Shown here piece after piece: positions 21,038-30,559 of a DNA stretch of 64,000 nucleotides. The position numbers and the translations under genes were made by a program. The DNA comes from Ampelomyces quisqualis (taxonomy: Eukaryota > Ascomycota > Dothideomycetes > Pleosporales > Phaeosphaeriaceae). The DNA lies in the NCBI GenBank assembly GCA_018398575.1, contig JAGTXZ010000005.1:1364001-1428000 (forward strand). The letters run 5' to 3'. The stretch's first letter is position 1; every line of letters starts with the position of its first letter. The notes below the pieces were generated by a model. It had not been told where the DNA came from and made no database searches. It saw only the letters and a list, made by a program, of their open reading frames with translations.

Positions 21038-24000
21038 ATGGCGGCCATAGACTTCGCCCGGCTGCGGAACCAGACCATGGCCAATGGTCTGGACAGCGAA
21101 GTCACGGTCAACACACGCGCTCTAATAGACAAGGTTCTGGCACGATATTCGAGTGAGCATACGACCCTGCGAGAACTGATCCAAAATGCTGCGGACGCCA
21201 AGGCAGACACCGTCACAGTCAAGTTCGAAACGGACCCTTCTTTGACCGTCCCAACACCTCATAGTGCAGATGAGTCCACTTTACTTACGCACATCATCAA
21301 AAATCATACTATGAAGCGCCTGGCGGTGACCAACAATGGACAACCTTTCACAACAGCCGACTGGAGCCGTCTGAAAAGTATCGCTGATGGCAATCCGGAC
21401 GAGACGAAGATTGGTGCCTTTGGTGTGGGCTTTTACAGTGTCTTCGCTGATTGTGACGAGCCGTTTGTTGTATCTGGCGATAAGGCGATGGCTTTCTACT
21501 GGAAGGGTAACACCCTGTCTACCAAGATGGCATCTGTGCCCAATGAGCATCCGAACTCAAACACGACGTTCTATCTTGATTACCGGCAAGCGAACCAGGC
21601 ATCACCCTCGTTCAACCCATCGAAATTGCCAAATCTGCCCACACTATGTCAGTTTTTAGCAACCAGTCTTACCTTCGTCGGACTCGACTCGATTGAGCTG
21701 CATGTAGACGGCTACGCAGTGGCCTCCTTTTCGAAGAAAATATCACCACCAGAAGACATCAAGTTACCCGCAGGACTGAAGACGGAAACGGAAGGCGGTC
21801 TGATGCGCGTCACGCACGTCGCACGGCAACAGTCTCAGATAGACGCGGAGTGGTTGAACGCTATTGTGACAGCTCAGGATCCACCAAAGTTACGTGTTGC
21901 AAACGCCGTGCATCAGGAGGTTCGCAATGCGGGGACTTCTTTGAAGAGCTTCTTCTCGAGGTTCTCGGCGCCAGCTGCACCACCACCATCGAAGACCTCC
22001 AAATCACAGGTAGTGGAGAAAGCCAGCGGGAGCAGCGACGATATGGAAGGCGAGTCAAAGGGAACCATCTTCCTCCAAGTTTGTACTATTGAGGTTGCCA
22101 CCCGTGTAGGCCGCAACTTCGCCGCTGAAATCGAGCGGGCGACCAAGAAAGCACCACCAAAGACGACCAGGATTGCGCTCTTAACATCGCCATATCAAGA
22201 GCCTTCTGTGGAGCTCTCTATAGGATCGGGAAAGACGGCAAAGCTGGCATCTAGGATATTCGCGGAAGTTCTGCCCACGAAAGCTGGCCGAATTTTCATC
22301 GGCTTCCCCACCGCTCAGACGACTGGCTATCTGGCCCATGTCTCTGCACCGTCACTCATCCCTACGGTAGAACGAGAGAACGTCGATATGAATGCGCGCT
22401 ACATCTCGACTTGGAATATCGAGCTATTGCGCGTGGCTGGCTTAGGGTGCCGTATCACGTACATGTCAGAAATGGCTACAATACAAGCGCGGGTAGGAAA
22501 AGAGTCAATTGAAGCATTGGTACCGCGCGCGATCTACACGTTCCAGCAGTATACGTCAAACGCATCACACCCATCAACAGCCCTCGGAGAGAAGATCGAG
22601 GAGGCCTTCTGGACTTGCTCAAAGGAGCATTCTATCGATATTCTCTCAACCAAAGGTGTCATGGCGAGCAAGCGCGTGCGTATGCCAGCAGAGACGCTAA
22701 GCTTTCTTGGAGAAGTGCCCATGGTACCTCAAGAACTCGCCAACGGTGCTGTCGATTTCATGGTTGGCCTACACGATCGAGGGTTCATTTCGGAGCTTAC
22801 GATGCATGATATCCGTCAAGGACTCGAGTCACGAGCGTTAAGCGAGGAAGAGCTGAGCGAATTTCTCAAATGGTGTGGCTCTAAACTCGAAAGTGGTGAA
22901 CTCGACATCCCTGGCTCGCGGAGCCTTTTTGAGATTACTGTCGCAAACATTGAGATCGTGCCAGAGAAGAATTCTGGTAGGATCCTCGCTCTAGGCGACA
23001 TCAACACATACGTTAATCCAGCTCGAATTACCCCGAGTCTGCCACTTCCTGTGGACACGATCCCGTTCGAATTCACCAAAGGCATGTCTGTCAAGCAGTT
23101 GCAAATGTTTGGATGGATCGAGCTGTCAATGGTACGTTGGCTACGGCACATGACCGCACAACCCCAGCTGGACGATTTCACGAGTTCGGAACAGTTTGCC
23201 TCGGCGGTCCTCAGCCTGACATCGAAATGCTGGGAACAGCTTGATGCCAACTCCAAGGAAACTGTAGTCAAGATCTTGACGCCACATACTGTCATGCCCA
23301 CCAAGATGGGCATGCGTCGGCCCACAGACTCTTACTTTCCGACCGTCAAACTGTTCGACGACTTGCCTACTGTGAAGACGTTTGTTGGCTCAAGAGAGAA
23401 GTTTCTATTAGCCCTTGGAGTGCGGAAGACAATTGACCTGCCTGTTGTTTTTGACAGGATGCGAAACCGTGACCCGCAGCAGGCGGACAAGGGCTCCTGG
23501 AATCATGTTGACCTCATCCGGTATTTCGCATCGGTCATTGACGAGATACCCAAGAAAGACTGGTATCAACTACGCGAAACACCATTCCTTCCTGGTGAAG
23601 GACCGTCCACCAAACAAGGCCAGCTGTTCAAGGCATCTGATCTTTATGCCCCAGATCCAGCGAACGGGCCGCTAGGCTTGGTTCAGATCAAGCTGCCCTT
23701 CGAGTTCAAGTCGAATCTGCGAGAAGGTGCACTGCTATCGCGCTTGGGCCTCAAGCAGTGGCCAGACTCCATTGCCATTGCGAACGTTCTCCACCGAGCT
23801 GGTCAATCCAATGATCAACAGCTGTACAAGTTGTCCATGGACTACTTCCTGCAAAACTACTATAGAAATGGTTATGCGGCCGAGATGCAGAGGCTGGCAG
23901 CATTAACCATACCAATCCTGCCAACGGAGCAAGCGCCATTTCCTGCGCTTGTTGGGCCTTTTCAATGCTACACTAACGAGAATGCCGCTTGTCTTGGTTT

Positions 24001-26191
24001 CGCTGTCCTTCGAGGTGACCTTCGTCCTCATGCAGACAAGTTTGGTGTGCAGCGAGACCCTGCCATCGGACCCTGTGTGCAGTATCTTGTCAACACGCCA
24101 CCAAAGAGCAGAATCGATGCGGAGATGCAGTTCTCATATCTTGCATCCCGTGCGTCACATTTGGACAAAGGCTTAATTACCAAGCTTTCAACGTCCAACA
24201 TTGTGCCAGTCTTCCGCTTGTACTACCTCGATCCAAACTGCAGTGGATTCGAAGATCGGAGCAAGCAGCAGACGGGCAAGACGGAGTTGCGCATACACCA
24301 CCATGACCCGCCAGAGCATGTGTTTGTGGGCCGCGACCAAGAATATCGCGGCATTCTCGACTATGTGCAGTACGGCGCCGAGGCCACTGCCTTTCTTCTG
24401 AAGGTCGGCGCAAAACACGAGCCCAGCACGCACGACCTGGCTGCTTTGCTGTCGAAGAACCCTGCGCGTTTCCTGAATACCATTGGACAGGAGAAGTATC
24501 TCGATTTGCTCCGAAAATTGGCCGAGCACGCTGAAGGTATCTGGAAAGACAAAGAACTGGTCAAAATGCTGGTAGCATCCCGGGCTTTGCTTGGGTATCG
24601 AGACATCAAAGAGGATACGAAAAAGGGTCAGTCTGTCGAGGAAGAGTACGATGATCTCGACGAGCCGATTGTGCATCGCGAGTGGTCTCTCAACAAAGCA
24701 AGCGACATTGTAATCATCGACAACGTTAACTACTTGCTGCGGTTCAGGGACTTCATCATCGCAGCACCGCAGGAAGAAGTTCTTGAAGACTTTTACGCCA
24801 AGTTCGGTGTGCAAAAGGTGTCCGACCTCGTCAAGACTGAACAGCGCATTGGCAACGTTACTCGCGATCAAACGCCCGCACAAGACCTAAGGAAGGATAT
24901 TATGGAGCGAGTACGGCTGTTTTTACACGAGTACGAACGCGATGCATCTTCATCCAAGGCTGTTAAGCACGATGCGAAGTGGCTCAGCTCCAACCTGACT
25001 GTGCAGTGCGTCTCAGACATCTCGATACGATACTCGTTACAGGAGCGCAACGTTGCCACGTCCTCACGCAAGACTGCAGTCATCATCAAGGTGCGTAGCC
25101 AAGGGTATGTGCTGAGCGTCACGCCAAAGTATGATCTATATGAGGTCTCGACTGAGCTGGTCCGGTTACTGATCTCGCGGCCGAAGCGCAACGACGCATT
25201 TGGCCTGGAGCGCATCTTGACTGAGCCGCTGCGCCGACTACAGCAGAAGGGCATTAACGTGGAGCGTATCTTGCGCAGGAAAGAGCACGAAGCTCGTATT
25301 GCTAAACAGCAAGAATTAGAGCGAGAGTACGAGGACCAGCAGCGCGCAGCTGAGCAAGCCAAGTCGGCAATGGTAAAGTCCGAGCAGACTGAAAATGCAC
25401 CACCTGTAACGCCAGAGAAGGCAAAACAGATGCCTGGCTCTTTTGGCAGTCCAGACACTGGTATGGAGCTTGCAGAGAACCGTCAAAATCAAGACAAGGG
25501 TCTGATCAACAACTGGGCGAAAAAGCTCGGCTTCAAAACGGACGCTACGCAACGGTCCGGTACTGGTACCGATGGACCGCAGATAAGTCGTGATGTGCAG
25601 GCGACCAAATCGAATATCCAAAGCGCAATCAAGGACTGCCGACCTACAGGTATGCAGAATATCAACACTAAGCACCATCAGGATCCGACAGAGCTCGATC
25701 GCGGCGGCTACTGCAATGGAGAGCAGTGGGAGAATCTGCACAAGGCTTTCTCGGTGCCCTTCGCTGGTAGGCACGTTGACATCTACTATGGTCTTGCCGA
25801 GTCGTCTCCTCTTACCGACCTGCAATCTCATCTATCCGCTTTTCTCCCACTTATCTTCGGGCTGACCGCCATCTTTGCCGTCAATCCCGCTGCAGTCAAT
25901 ATTTTCCTTGACAAGAAGTCAAACACTGTAGCCTTCAACTTGAATGGCAGTCTCTTCTTCAACTTGGCGTGGTTCATGGCACTGCATAGCGAATTGTGGG
26001 GCACGAGAGAAGGGCGACTGAGGGCATTGGACAGCTGGTTCTGCACCTATTGCCACGAGTTGGCGCACAATTTGGTGGGAGACCACAACGCGAGGCATAG
26101 CTGGTATCAGCAGCAGATAATCATCGAGTACAGCCAGCAGTACCGGGCAGCACTCGAGGGATACACTCAGGGCTTATTAACGCAGGGATGA
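21038..26191 (+). CDS. Giant sacsin-like GHKL ATPase (DUF3684 type) with C-terminal HExxH motif
   Basis: Single exon, 1717 aa. The N-terminus is a Hsp90/sacsin-type GHKL ATPase fold. The N-box is LRELIQNAADAKADTVTV (E46, N50, D53), a later segment is NNGQPFTTADW, and the G2 box is GAFGVGFYSVFADCDEPF near residues 125-140. The central 1,100 residues match the fungal family I know as DUF3684, with repeated helical blocks and no motif I can name. A charged, Gln-rich coiled coil follows (about 1400-1460). The last 150 residues form a separate domain ending in CHELAHNLVGDHNARHSWY (His1673), an HExxH-type zinc site resembling the WLM protease signature. A chaperone-like role is inferred from the ATPase. 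Protease activity is unproven: family members elsewhere may lack the motif. It is the longest gene in the window. Confidence 0.85.
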   Translation: MAAIDFARLRNQTMANGLDSEVTVNTRALIDKVLARYSSEHTTLRELIQNAADAKADTVTVKFETDPSLTVPTPHSADESTLLTHIIKNHTMKRLAVTNNGQPFTTADWSRLKSIADGNPDETKIGAFGVGFYSVFADCDEPFVVSGDKAMAFYWKGNTLSTKMASVPNEHPNSNTTFYLDYRQANQASPSFNPSKLPNLPTLCQFLATSLTFVGLDSIELHVDGYAVASFSKKISPPEDIKLPAGLKTETEGGLMRVTHVARQQSQIDAEWLNAIVTAQDPPKLRVANAVHQEVRNAGTSLKSFFSRFSAPAAPPPSKTSKSQVVEKASGSSDDMEGESKGTIFLQVCTIEVATRVGRNFAAEIERATKKAPPKTTRIALLTSPYQEPSVELSIGSGKTAKLASRIFAEVLPTKAGRIFIGFPTAQTTGYLAHVSAPSLIPTVERENVDMNARYISTWNIELLRVAGLGCRITYMSEMATIQARVGKESIEALVPRAIYTFQQYTSNASHPSTALGEKIEEAFWTCSKEHSIDILSTKGVMASKRVRMPAETLSFLGEVPMVPQELANGAVDFMVGLHDRGFISELTMHDIRQGLESRALSEEELSEFLKWCGSKLESGELDIPGSRSLFEITVANIEIVPEKNSGRILALGDINTYVNPARITPSLPLPVDTIPFEFTKGMSVKQLQMFGWIELSMVRWLRHMTAQPQLDDFTSSEQFASAVLSLTSKCWEQLDANSKETVVKILTPHTVMPTKMGMRRPTDSYFPTVKLFDDLPTVKTFVGSREKFLLALGVRKTIDLPVVFDRMRNRDPQQADKGSWNHVDLIRYFASVIDEIPKKDWYQLRETPFLPGEGPSTKQGQLFKASDLYAPDPANGPLGLVQIKLPFEFKSNLREGALLSRLGLKQWPDSIAIANVLHRAGQSNDQQLYKLSMDYFLQNYYRNGYAAEMQRLAALTIPILPTEQAPFPALVGPFQCYTNENAACLGFAVLRGDLRPHADKFGVQRDPAIGPCVQYLVNTPPKSRIDAEMQFSYLASRASHLDKGLITKLSTSNIVPVFRLYYLDPNCSGFEDRSKQQTGKTELRIHHHDPPEHVFVGRDQEYRGILDYVQYGAEATAFLLKVGAKHEPSTHDLAALLSKNPARFLNTIGQEKYLDLLRKLAEHAEGIWKDKELVKMLVASRALLGYRDIKEDTKKGQSVEEEYDDLDEPIVHREWSLNKASDIVIIDNVNYLLRFRDFIIAAPQEEVLEDFYAKFGVQKVSDLVKTEQRIGNVTRDQTPAQDLRKDIMERVRLFLHEYERDASSSKAVKHDAKWLSSNLTVQCVSDISIRYSLQERNVATSSRKTAVIIKVRSQGYVLSVTPKYDLYEVSTELVRLLISRPKRNDAFGLERILTEPLRRLQQKGINVERILRRKEHEARIAKQQELEREYEDQQRAAEQAKSAMVKSEQTENAPPVTPEKAKQMPGSFGSPDTGMELAENRQNQDKGLINNWAKKLGFKTDATQRSGTGTDGPQISRDVQATKSNIQSAIKDCRPTGMQNINTKHHQDPTELDRGGYCNGEQWENLHKAFSVPFAGRHVDIYYGLAESSPLTDLQSHLSAFLPLIFGLTAIFAVNPAAVNIFLDKKSNTVAFNLNGSLFFNLAWFMALHSELWGTREGRLRALDSWFCTYCHELAHNLVGDHNARHSWYQQQIIIEYSQQYRAALEGYTQGLLTQG

Positions 26192-26580
26192 ATCATTCGC
26201 GAACATTGTAGCATTTTGTCATGGATATTGGGTCTGGGACATGCATTAGATTCGGCATTAGAGCATTGAGATTTTTCTAAGCACTCTGATATCAACTTTA
26301 CCGAATGTGCAAAATTTGTGATTGCCGCCATTCACTCTCGCCCTTGGTATTTTGTTTGGCCCCACAGTTCTGCTGCAACCATACTCTCACTCACCTTCAC
26401 GCTCGTTTACCCCGACAACGGGATAAGTACAGGTAAAAAATAACATAATATTTTATGTGGGTACCCGCAATATACAAACGGGCTTTGTTATATATACTTC
26501 TTTTGTTCTCTCCACCACACACCTTCTCAACTTCTTCTATCAACCTCGAACCACCAAACCAAGAACTCTCGGTCATCAAG
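26192..26580. promoter_or_regulatory. Promoter of the cysteine-rich secreted protein, with TATA box
   Basis: A TATATATA run lies at 26489-26496, about 85-92 bp before the ATG at 26581. A pyrimidine-rich leader (CTTCTTTTGTTCTCTCCACC) follows, typical of highly expressed fungal genes. The rest of this 389-bp gap holds the sacsin-like gene's 3' flank; nothing else is seen. Confidence 0.6.
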
Positions 26581-27468
26581 ATGCGATTCCTCACTCTTGC
26601 CTTGGGCGCCCTCGGCTTCGTCGCCTCCACGGTGAGTGAGGCTGTCAGCAACGTCGGGTCCTCCTCATTCATCACCGTACCCTCGCTCACGCGCTGGCAC
26701 CCATCGGAGACTGCATCCGCGTGTAGCCTCCAGACAACTTCTATTGCCAGCTACGAGTGGCCCTCATTGACTCTGCCCGTCATCACGACTTGCTCCAGTG
26801 GTTCTGCGTTGACATTCTATCATTTCACGGCCAGCGTGTGCACCGAGGCCGCCACAACATCTTGCGACAATCGTGCTTGTGCCACGAGCCGATATACCTA
26901 CTATGTTTGCGCTGTTACCTCCAATGACTTTGGCGGCACGCAGTCTCGCGGCTTCGTCGCTCAGTACGCTGAGGCGACGCCTGCGTCTACACTCGCTCCC
27001 CGCCCGACTCAGGATCTCGGTGGACATACTCAGCGACTCGTCGCTCGTTTGGCTGAGCCGACTATCACTTCAGTGCCGACCGCTGCTGAAGCCGTTGACC
27101 CGCCGTTCCCAACATGCTCGTTCGACTTAGAGGAGGGCCAATACATCTGTCCCGACACCAAGACCAAGGCTCTCCCTACTTGCACTTTCAACCTTGAGAA
27201 GGGCGAGTACGTCTGTCCCACGTCCGCCGCTGCTGCAACTTCTCGCAAGGACCCTCGCATCCCTGATCTCCAGGCGCTTGACACTGGCTTTGACGCCAAT
27301 TTCCGGAACCCTTTCGAGAGCTGCCCATGTCTTATCGCCATCGCGGCGTGCCAAGGCAAGTGTAAGGGCAATAGAAAGTGCATCGAGAAATGTCCTTGCA
27401 TTGTTGGCAATCCTAACCCAATGTGTGCGGGTTGTAACGCGTACAAGGGCAAGTGTGGACAGGTCTAG
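26581..27468 (+). CDS. Secreted cysteine-rich protein, candidate effector or surface protein
   Basis: 295 aa. The start at 26581 is chosen because it begins a clean signal peptide (MRFLTLALGALGFVASTVSE); the frame extends upstream through the TATA region, which is not likely to be translated. The mature protein has a Ser/Thr-rich N-terminal part with paired cysteines. Two tandem motifs follow about 30 residues apart, PTCSFDLEEGQYICPD and PTCTFNLEKGEYVCPT. A 48-residue tail has ten cysteines, beginning SCPCLIAIAACQGKC and ending CAGCNAYKGKCGQV. No GPI signal or enzyme motif is seen. It is strongly expressed by promoter look (inference). Function is unknown; secreted proteins of this build in plant-associated fungi are often effectors, but nothing here proves that. 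Confidence 0.8.
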   Translation: MRFLTLALGALGFVASTVSEAVSNVGSSSFITVPSLTRWHPSETASACSLQTTSIASYEWPSLTLPVITTCSSGSALTFYHFTASVCTEAATTSCDNRACATSRYTYYVCAVTSNDFGGTQSRGFVAQYAEATPASTLAPRPTQDLGGHTQRLVARLAEPTITSVPTAAEAVDPPFPTCSFDLEEGQYICPDTKTKALPTCTFNLEKGEYVCPTSAAAATSRKDPRIPDLQALDTGFDANFRNPFESCPCLIAIAACQGKCKGNRKCIEKCPCIVGNPNPMCAGCNAYKGKCGQV

Positions 27469-27714
27469 AGCCGGTGGACGCTGCGCCTCAGAGCAAAGAC
27501 ACCTTGCTAGCGAGGATGTTGGGCAAAATTCGGGGTCATTTGATTGTGCCTAGGCGTCTCGGGTGGGAAGACAAAAGGAGGAAAGCGGTCAGACAAAAGT
27601 TCAATCATTGATGCTTGAGACATGGACATTGCGTCCGATAGTGGAAATGATTTTGCAGCAAGGGCAAGTCATCAGAAAATGAATAATTCTTCAAAAATGC
27701 CTCGTCTCGTTCAT

Positions 27715-28921
27715 TCAAAGCCCAAACCCCTCCAAAGGGTACTCCACACTCTCCAACCCCCCAGGATACACAATTCCAAACTGCTTCCTCACCTCGTCCA
27801 TCACCCTCAACACTTCCTCACTCTCCTTCCAATCGATGACCGCACTTTGAAGCTTACCGTCTCGCACACACCTCGCGCACTCATCTGCTTCCCAAAACAT
27901 GCCGTGCCCGCCACCAGGACTATGGTCGAAATCCTTCGTCTCGTACTTGAATTCTGCCGGTGTGCCTCTAGACTTGGACGACGCAGGCGTGAGCGTGTAC
28001 GACTTGGGTCTCGGAGCGTAATCAACCGTCAAATCGCCCAAGGTCCCTTGAATCCTAATGTCGTCCTGTCCCACATGCTCACCATTCGGCGTCGACGCCA
28101 CTCGAATCGACGTCGTGGCCACAGCATGCGCGCCGTTGAAATCACACAGTACAGTGGTTTGCTCGTCGGCGCCTGTGACGTACTTGCTCACCGCGCTCAC
28201 TATCTTTGGGCTCACTCTATCCTTTTCTTTCTGCGCGTGATACAAAGCCTGAAACACCCACGTGAGGCTGTAGATACCGAGATCGAGCAACGCGCCGCCG
28301 GCGAGATGCATATTCACCATGCGATGTGTCGTGCCGAACTCGTTTTCCACGTCGTTCCAGAAGGAAAAGTCTGCGAAGACGCGCTTGATTTCGCCGAGGG
28401 TACCGCTGGAGATGAGGTCAACGACTTCGAGGGATAAAGGGAAGAAGCGGGTCCACACGGCTTCCATGAGGAAGAGATTGCGCTTCTTGGCGAGGTCTTG
28501 GAGGATGGCGAATTGCGAGACGTTCACGGTAGCGGGCTTTTCGACGAGCACGTGTTTGCCAGCTTCGAGGGCGAGGCGCGCGTGTTGGTAGTGGTGCGAG
28601 TGTGGCGTGGCGATGTAGATTATGTCGACGTTGCTGTCGGTCACGAGTTCTCTGTAGGAGCCGTATGCTTTCGCAGAGGATGGGGCGTCGAGGTCGTTGA
28701 GGAAGGCTTGGGCGCGGGAGGCCGATGAGGAAGAGGCTGCGGCGGCGACTTCATGGCGGACGTCCTGAACGGAGCGGGTCGAGGGGGGTATGAGCAGGTC
28801 TCTGGTGAATGTTTTGGCTATGCCCCCGGTAGCTTTGGAGACTTTGAGTGAATGACCAGGATGAAGGAAAAGTTAGGGTACCTAGAATGCCCCAGCGGAG
28901 AGTGAAGGGTTCTGAAGCCAT
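27715..28921 (-). CDS. Gfo/Idh/MocA oxidoreductase (dihydrodiol / D-xylose dehydrogenase type)
   Basis: NAD(P)-dependent dehydrogenase of sugars or trans-dihydrodiols, probably cytosolic. Exons 28921-28882 and 28832-27715 give 385 aa; the 49-nt intron joins WGIL to ATGGIAKTF, restoring the Rossmann nucleotide-binding loop. Family features in order: DIIYIATPHSHHYQHA, the EKP motif with the catalytic Lys in HVLVEKPATVN, MEAVWTRFFP, and the C-terminal domain signature GGALLDLGIYSLTW. Length and order fit the D-xylose 1-dehydrogenase/dimeric dihydrodiol dehydrogenase subfamily. The exact substrate cannot be read from the sequence. It converges with the secreted-protein gene (246 bp between stops). 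Confidence 0.9.
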
Positions 28922-29300
28922 GTCGAAAGGTGCGTGGAAGGTCGCAAAGAGTTGCCCATGACGCCAACGCGGCTTTTATGCATTGCCATGTCGGTGTTAA
29001 CACGCTGCATCATAGCAATCTCCGGACTACGGGGTGTCGTGATGTACCCCGCAGTGGGACTAGGGGTTGATGAGCCGTATGCCACGGGATTACGGGAAAC
29101 ATGCCGTACCTATACGTGCATAGCAAGTGTCGTACAGGCCCCAGCTGAAAAGAAGCATATATATTGACGGGTATATACAATGTCCAGCCTTCGATACAAC
29201 ACTCAGTTACCTTTGGAGCTAGATCTCTTCGCATCCACCGTTTCTTCCTCTTTGGCTGTCTGCATCGTACAGTCGTCTTGTCCTCGCGCACCTGAAGCCT
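28922..29300. other. Intergenic between two minus-strand genes
   Basis: About 380 bp between the PMP47 stop codon and the oxidoreductase start. It holds the promoter of the oxidoreductase gene and the 3' end of PMP47. No gene is recognised. Confidence 0.45.
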
Positions 29301-30354
29301 TTACTTGCGTGCCATCTTCCTGCGCGCGGCAATGGTGTACGAGTACAGGGCGTCTTTGAAGGCGAAGAGGAAGGCAGCAGTGATGACACTCTGAGTGACC
29401 TTGGGACCGATTCCTGGAGTTGTTAGCCCTCAGCCCTCGGTTCCCACGGGTTGAAGACGCACCTCCATAGAGCCCCGTGTAGCCCTCCTCGCGGATGATT
29501 CTTCGGAAGGTGGCCAGCATGTCTTCACGGGGTCTATCTCTGCCGGCAACATGCATCCTTGACTTGACCGTGATGTAAGGGTAGGTGATGCTCGTCGCGA
29601 GCAGCTTGCCTAGCGCGCCCATGTAGAAGGCGTCCGTGGGGGTGACGCTCCTCTTCCTCTCCAACAACTGCTTCATCTGCTCGAACACGGTGTATTGGAG
29701 GATGGGGTTGATGACGAGGACCAAGGCCGGCATCACGCCAGCAAACAAGCGCGCCGGGCCCTCGTCGCGGAGGAGGGCGAGCAGGGTGCCGAGGGTTGAT
29801 GGGGCCTTTGCAGGCTTGGTTCCAGGGAGGACCTGCTCGTCCGACTCGGACTTGCGCGCAGTCATGCGCGTGTTGACGACCCAGATGGGGTTTGTCATGA
29901 GGACGGTGGCGCTGCCGGCAAGGGCGCCTGCCATGATGGACTCGAGCGTCGTGAGCTTCATCGAGGCGCGACCGGCCTTGCGCGCGGCCTTTTCGAACCA
30001 CGCGCGCGTCCATTCGTACCCTGCACATTGGATGAGCATGCGCTTGTGTTAGAGGCAGCCCGTCTTCATACAGTAGTAGTAGACAAAGTTGGTGACGCTG
30101 ATGCCAAACAGCGCCGAGTCCAGCCCGGCGTACAGCCCTGCGACGCCCTCGCGCCTGACGATGCGCCGAGCAGCGTCGAGCGTCGACGACTGCGCACGTC
30201 GCGACTCGACCTGCGCACGTGTGGAGAGCGTGATGAGGGGGTACGTCAGAGCCATGGAAAGCAGGCCTCCTCCCGCGCCAGCGAGCGCATGCGCCACATT
30301 GTCGCTCTGCTGGGCGGCAGTGCTCTGGCGTGCCTTTTCTTGGACCTGAGACAT
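29301..30354 (-). CDS. Peroxisomal adenine nucleotide carrier, PMP47 type
   Basis: Mitochondrial-carrier-family protein that imports ATP into peroxisomes for fatty-acid activation (known for PMP47/Ant1). Exons 30354-30072, 30020-29463 and 29413-29301 give 317 aa, the expected size. Three carrier repeats are visible with Px(D/E)xx(K/R)-like signatures: TYPLITLSTRAQVESRR, TNPIWVVNTRMTARK and TYPYITVKSRMHVAGR. Splice junctions restore FVYYYWYEWTRAW and GLYGGIGPKVTQ. The C-terminus is YSYTIAARRKMARK. The start at 30354 (MSQVQEKARQ) is preferred over an upstream ATG at 30444. It shares the minus strand with the MFS gene upstream. Confidence 0.92.
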
Positions 30355-30559
30355 GGTGTTGATAGCGCAGTGCGTGTCTGTCGTGTTGATGGGGGCTGGC
30401 TTGTGAACGTCCCTTGGAGTACCCAGCATGCACAGCCGAGGCAACTAATCCCCGTCCTAGGAATTCTTACATGTATCACAAAGTTCTGGAGAACTCGGGA
30501 TACCAAGTACTGTAGGTCGCAAGTGTAGTCAATACGTATAGTAGGCTTGGGTATAATGC

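Noticed and set aside
24188..24883. Antisense 231-codon frame inside the sacsin-like gene
   Set aside because: No protein family features; it lies wholly within a well-supported coding frame.
29534..30433. 299-codon minus frame over PMP47
   Set aside because: Arg/His/Pro-rich shadow in another frame of the carrier gene; carrier repeats are in the chosen spliced frame.
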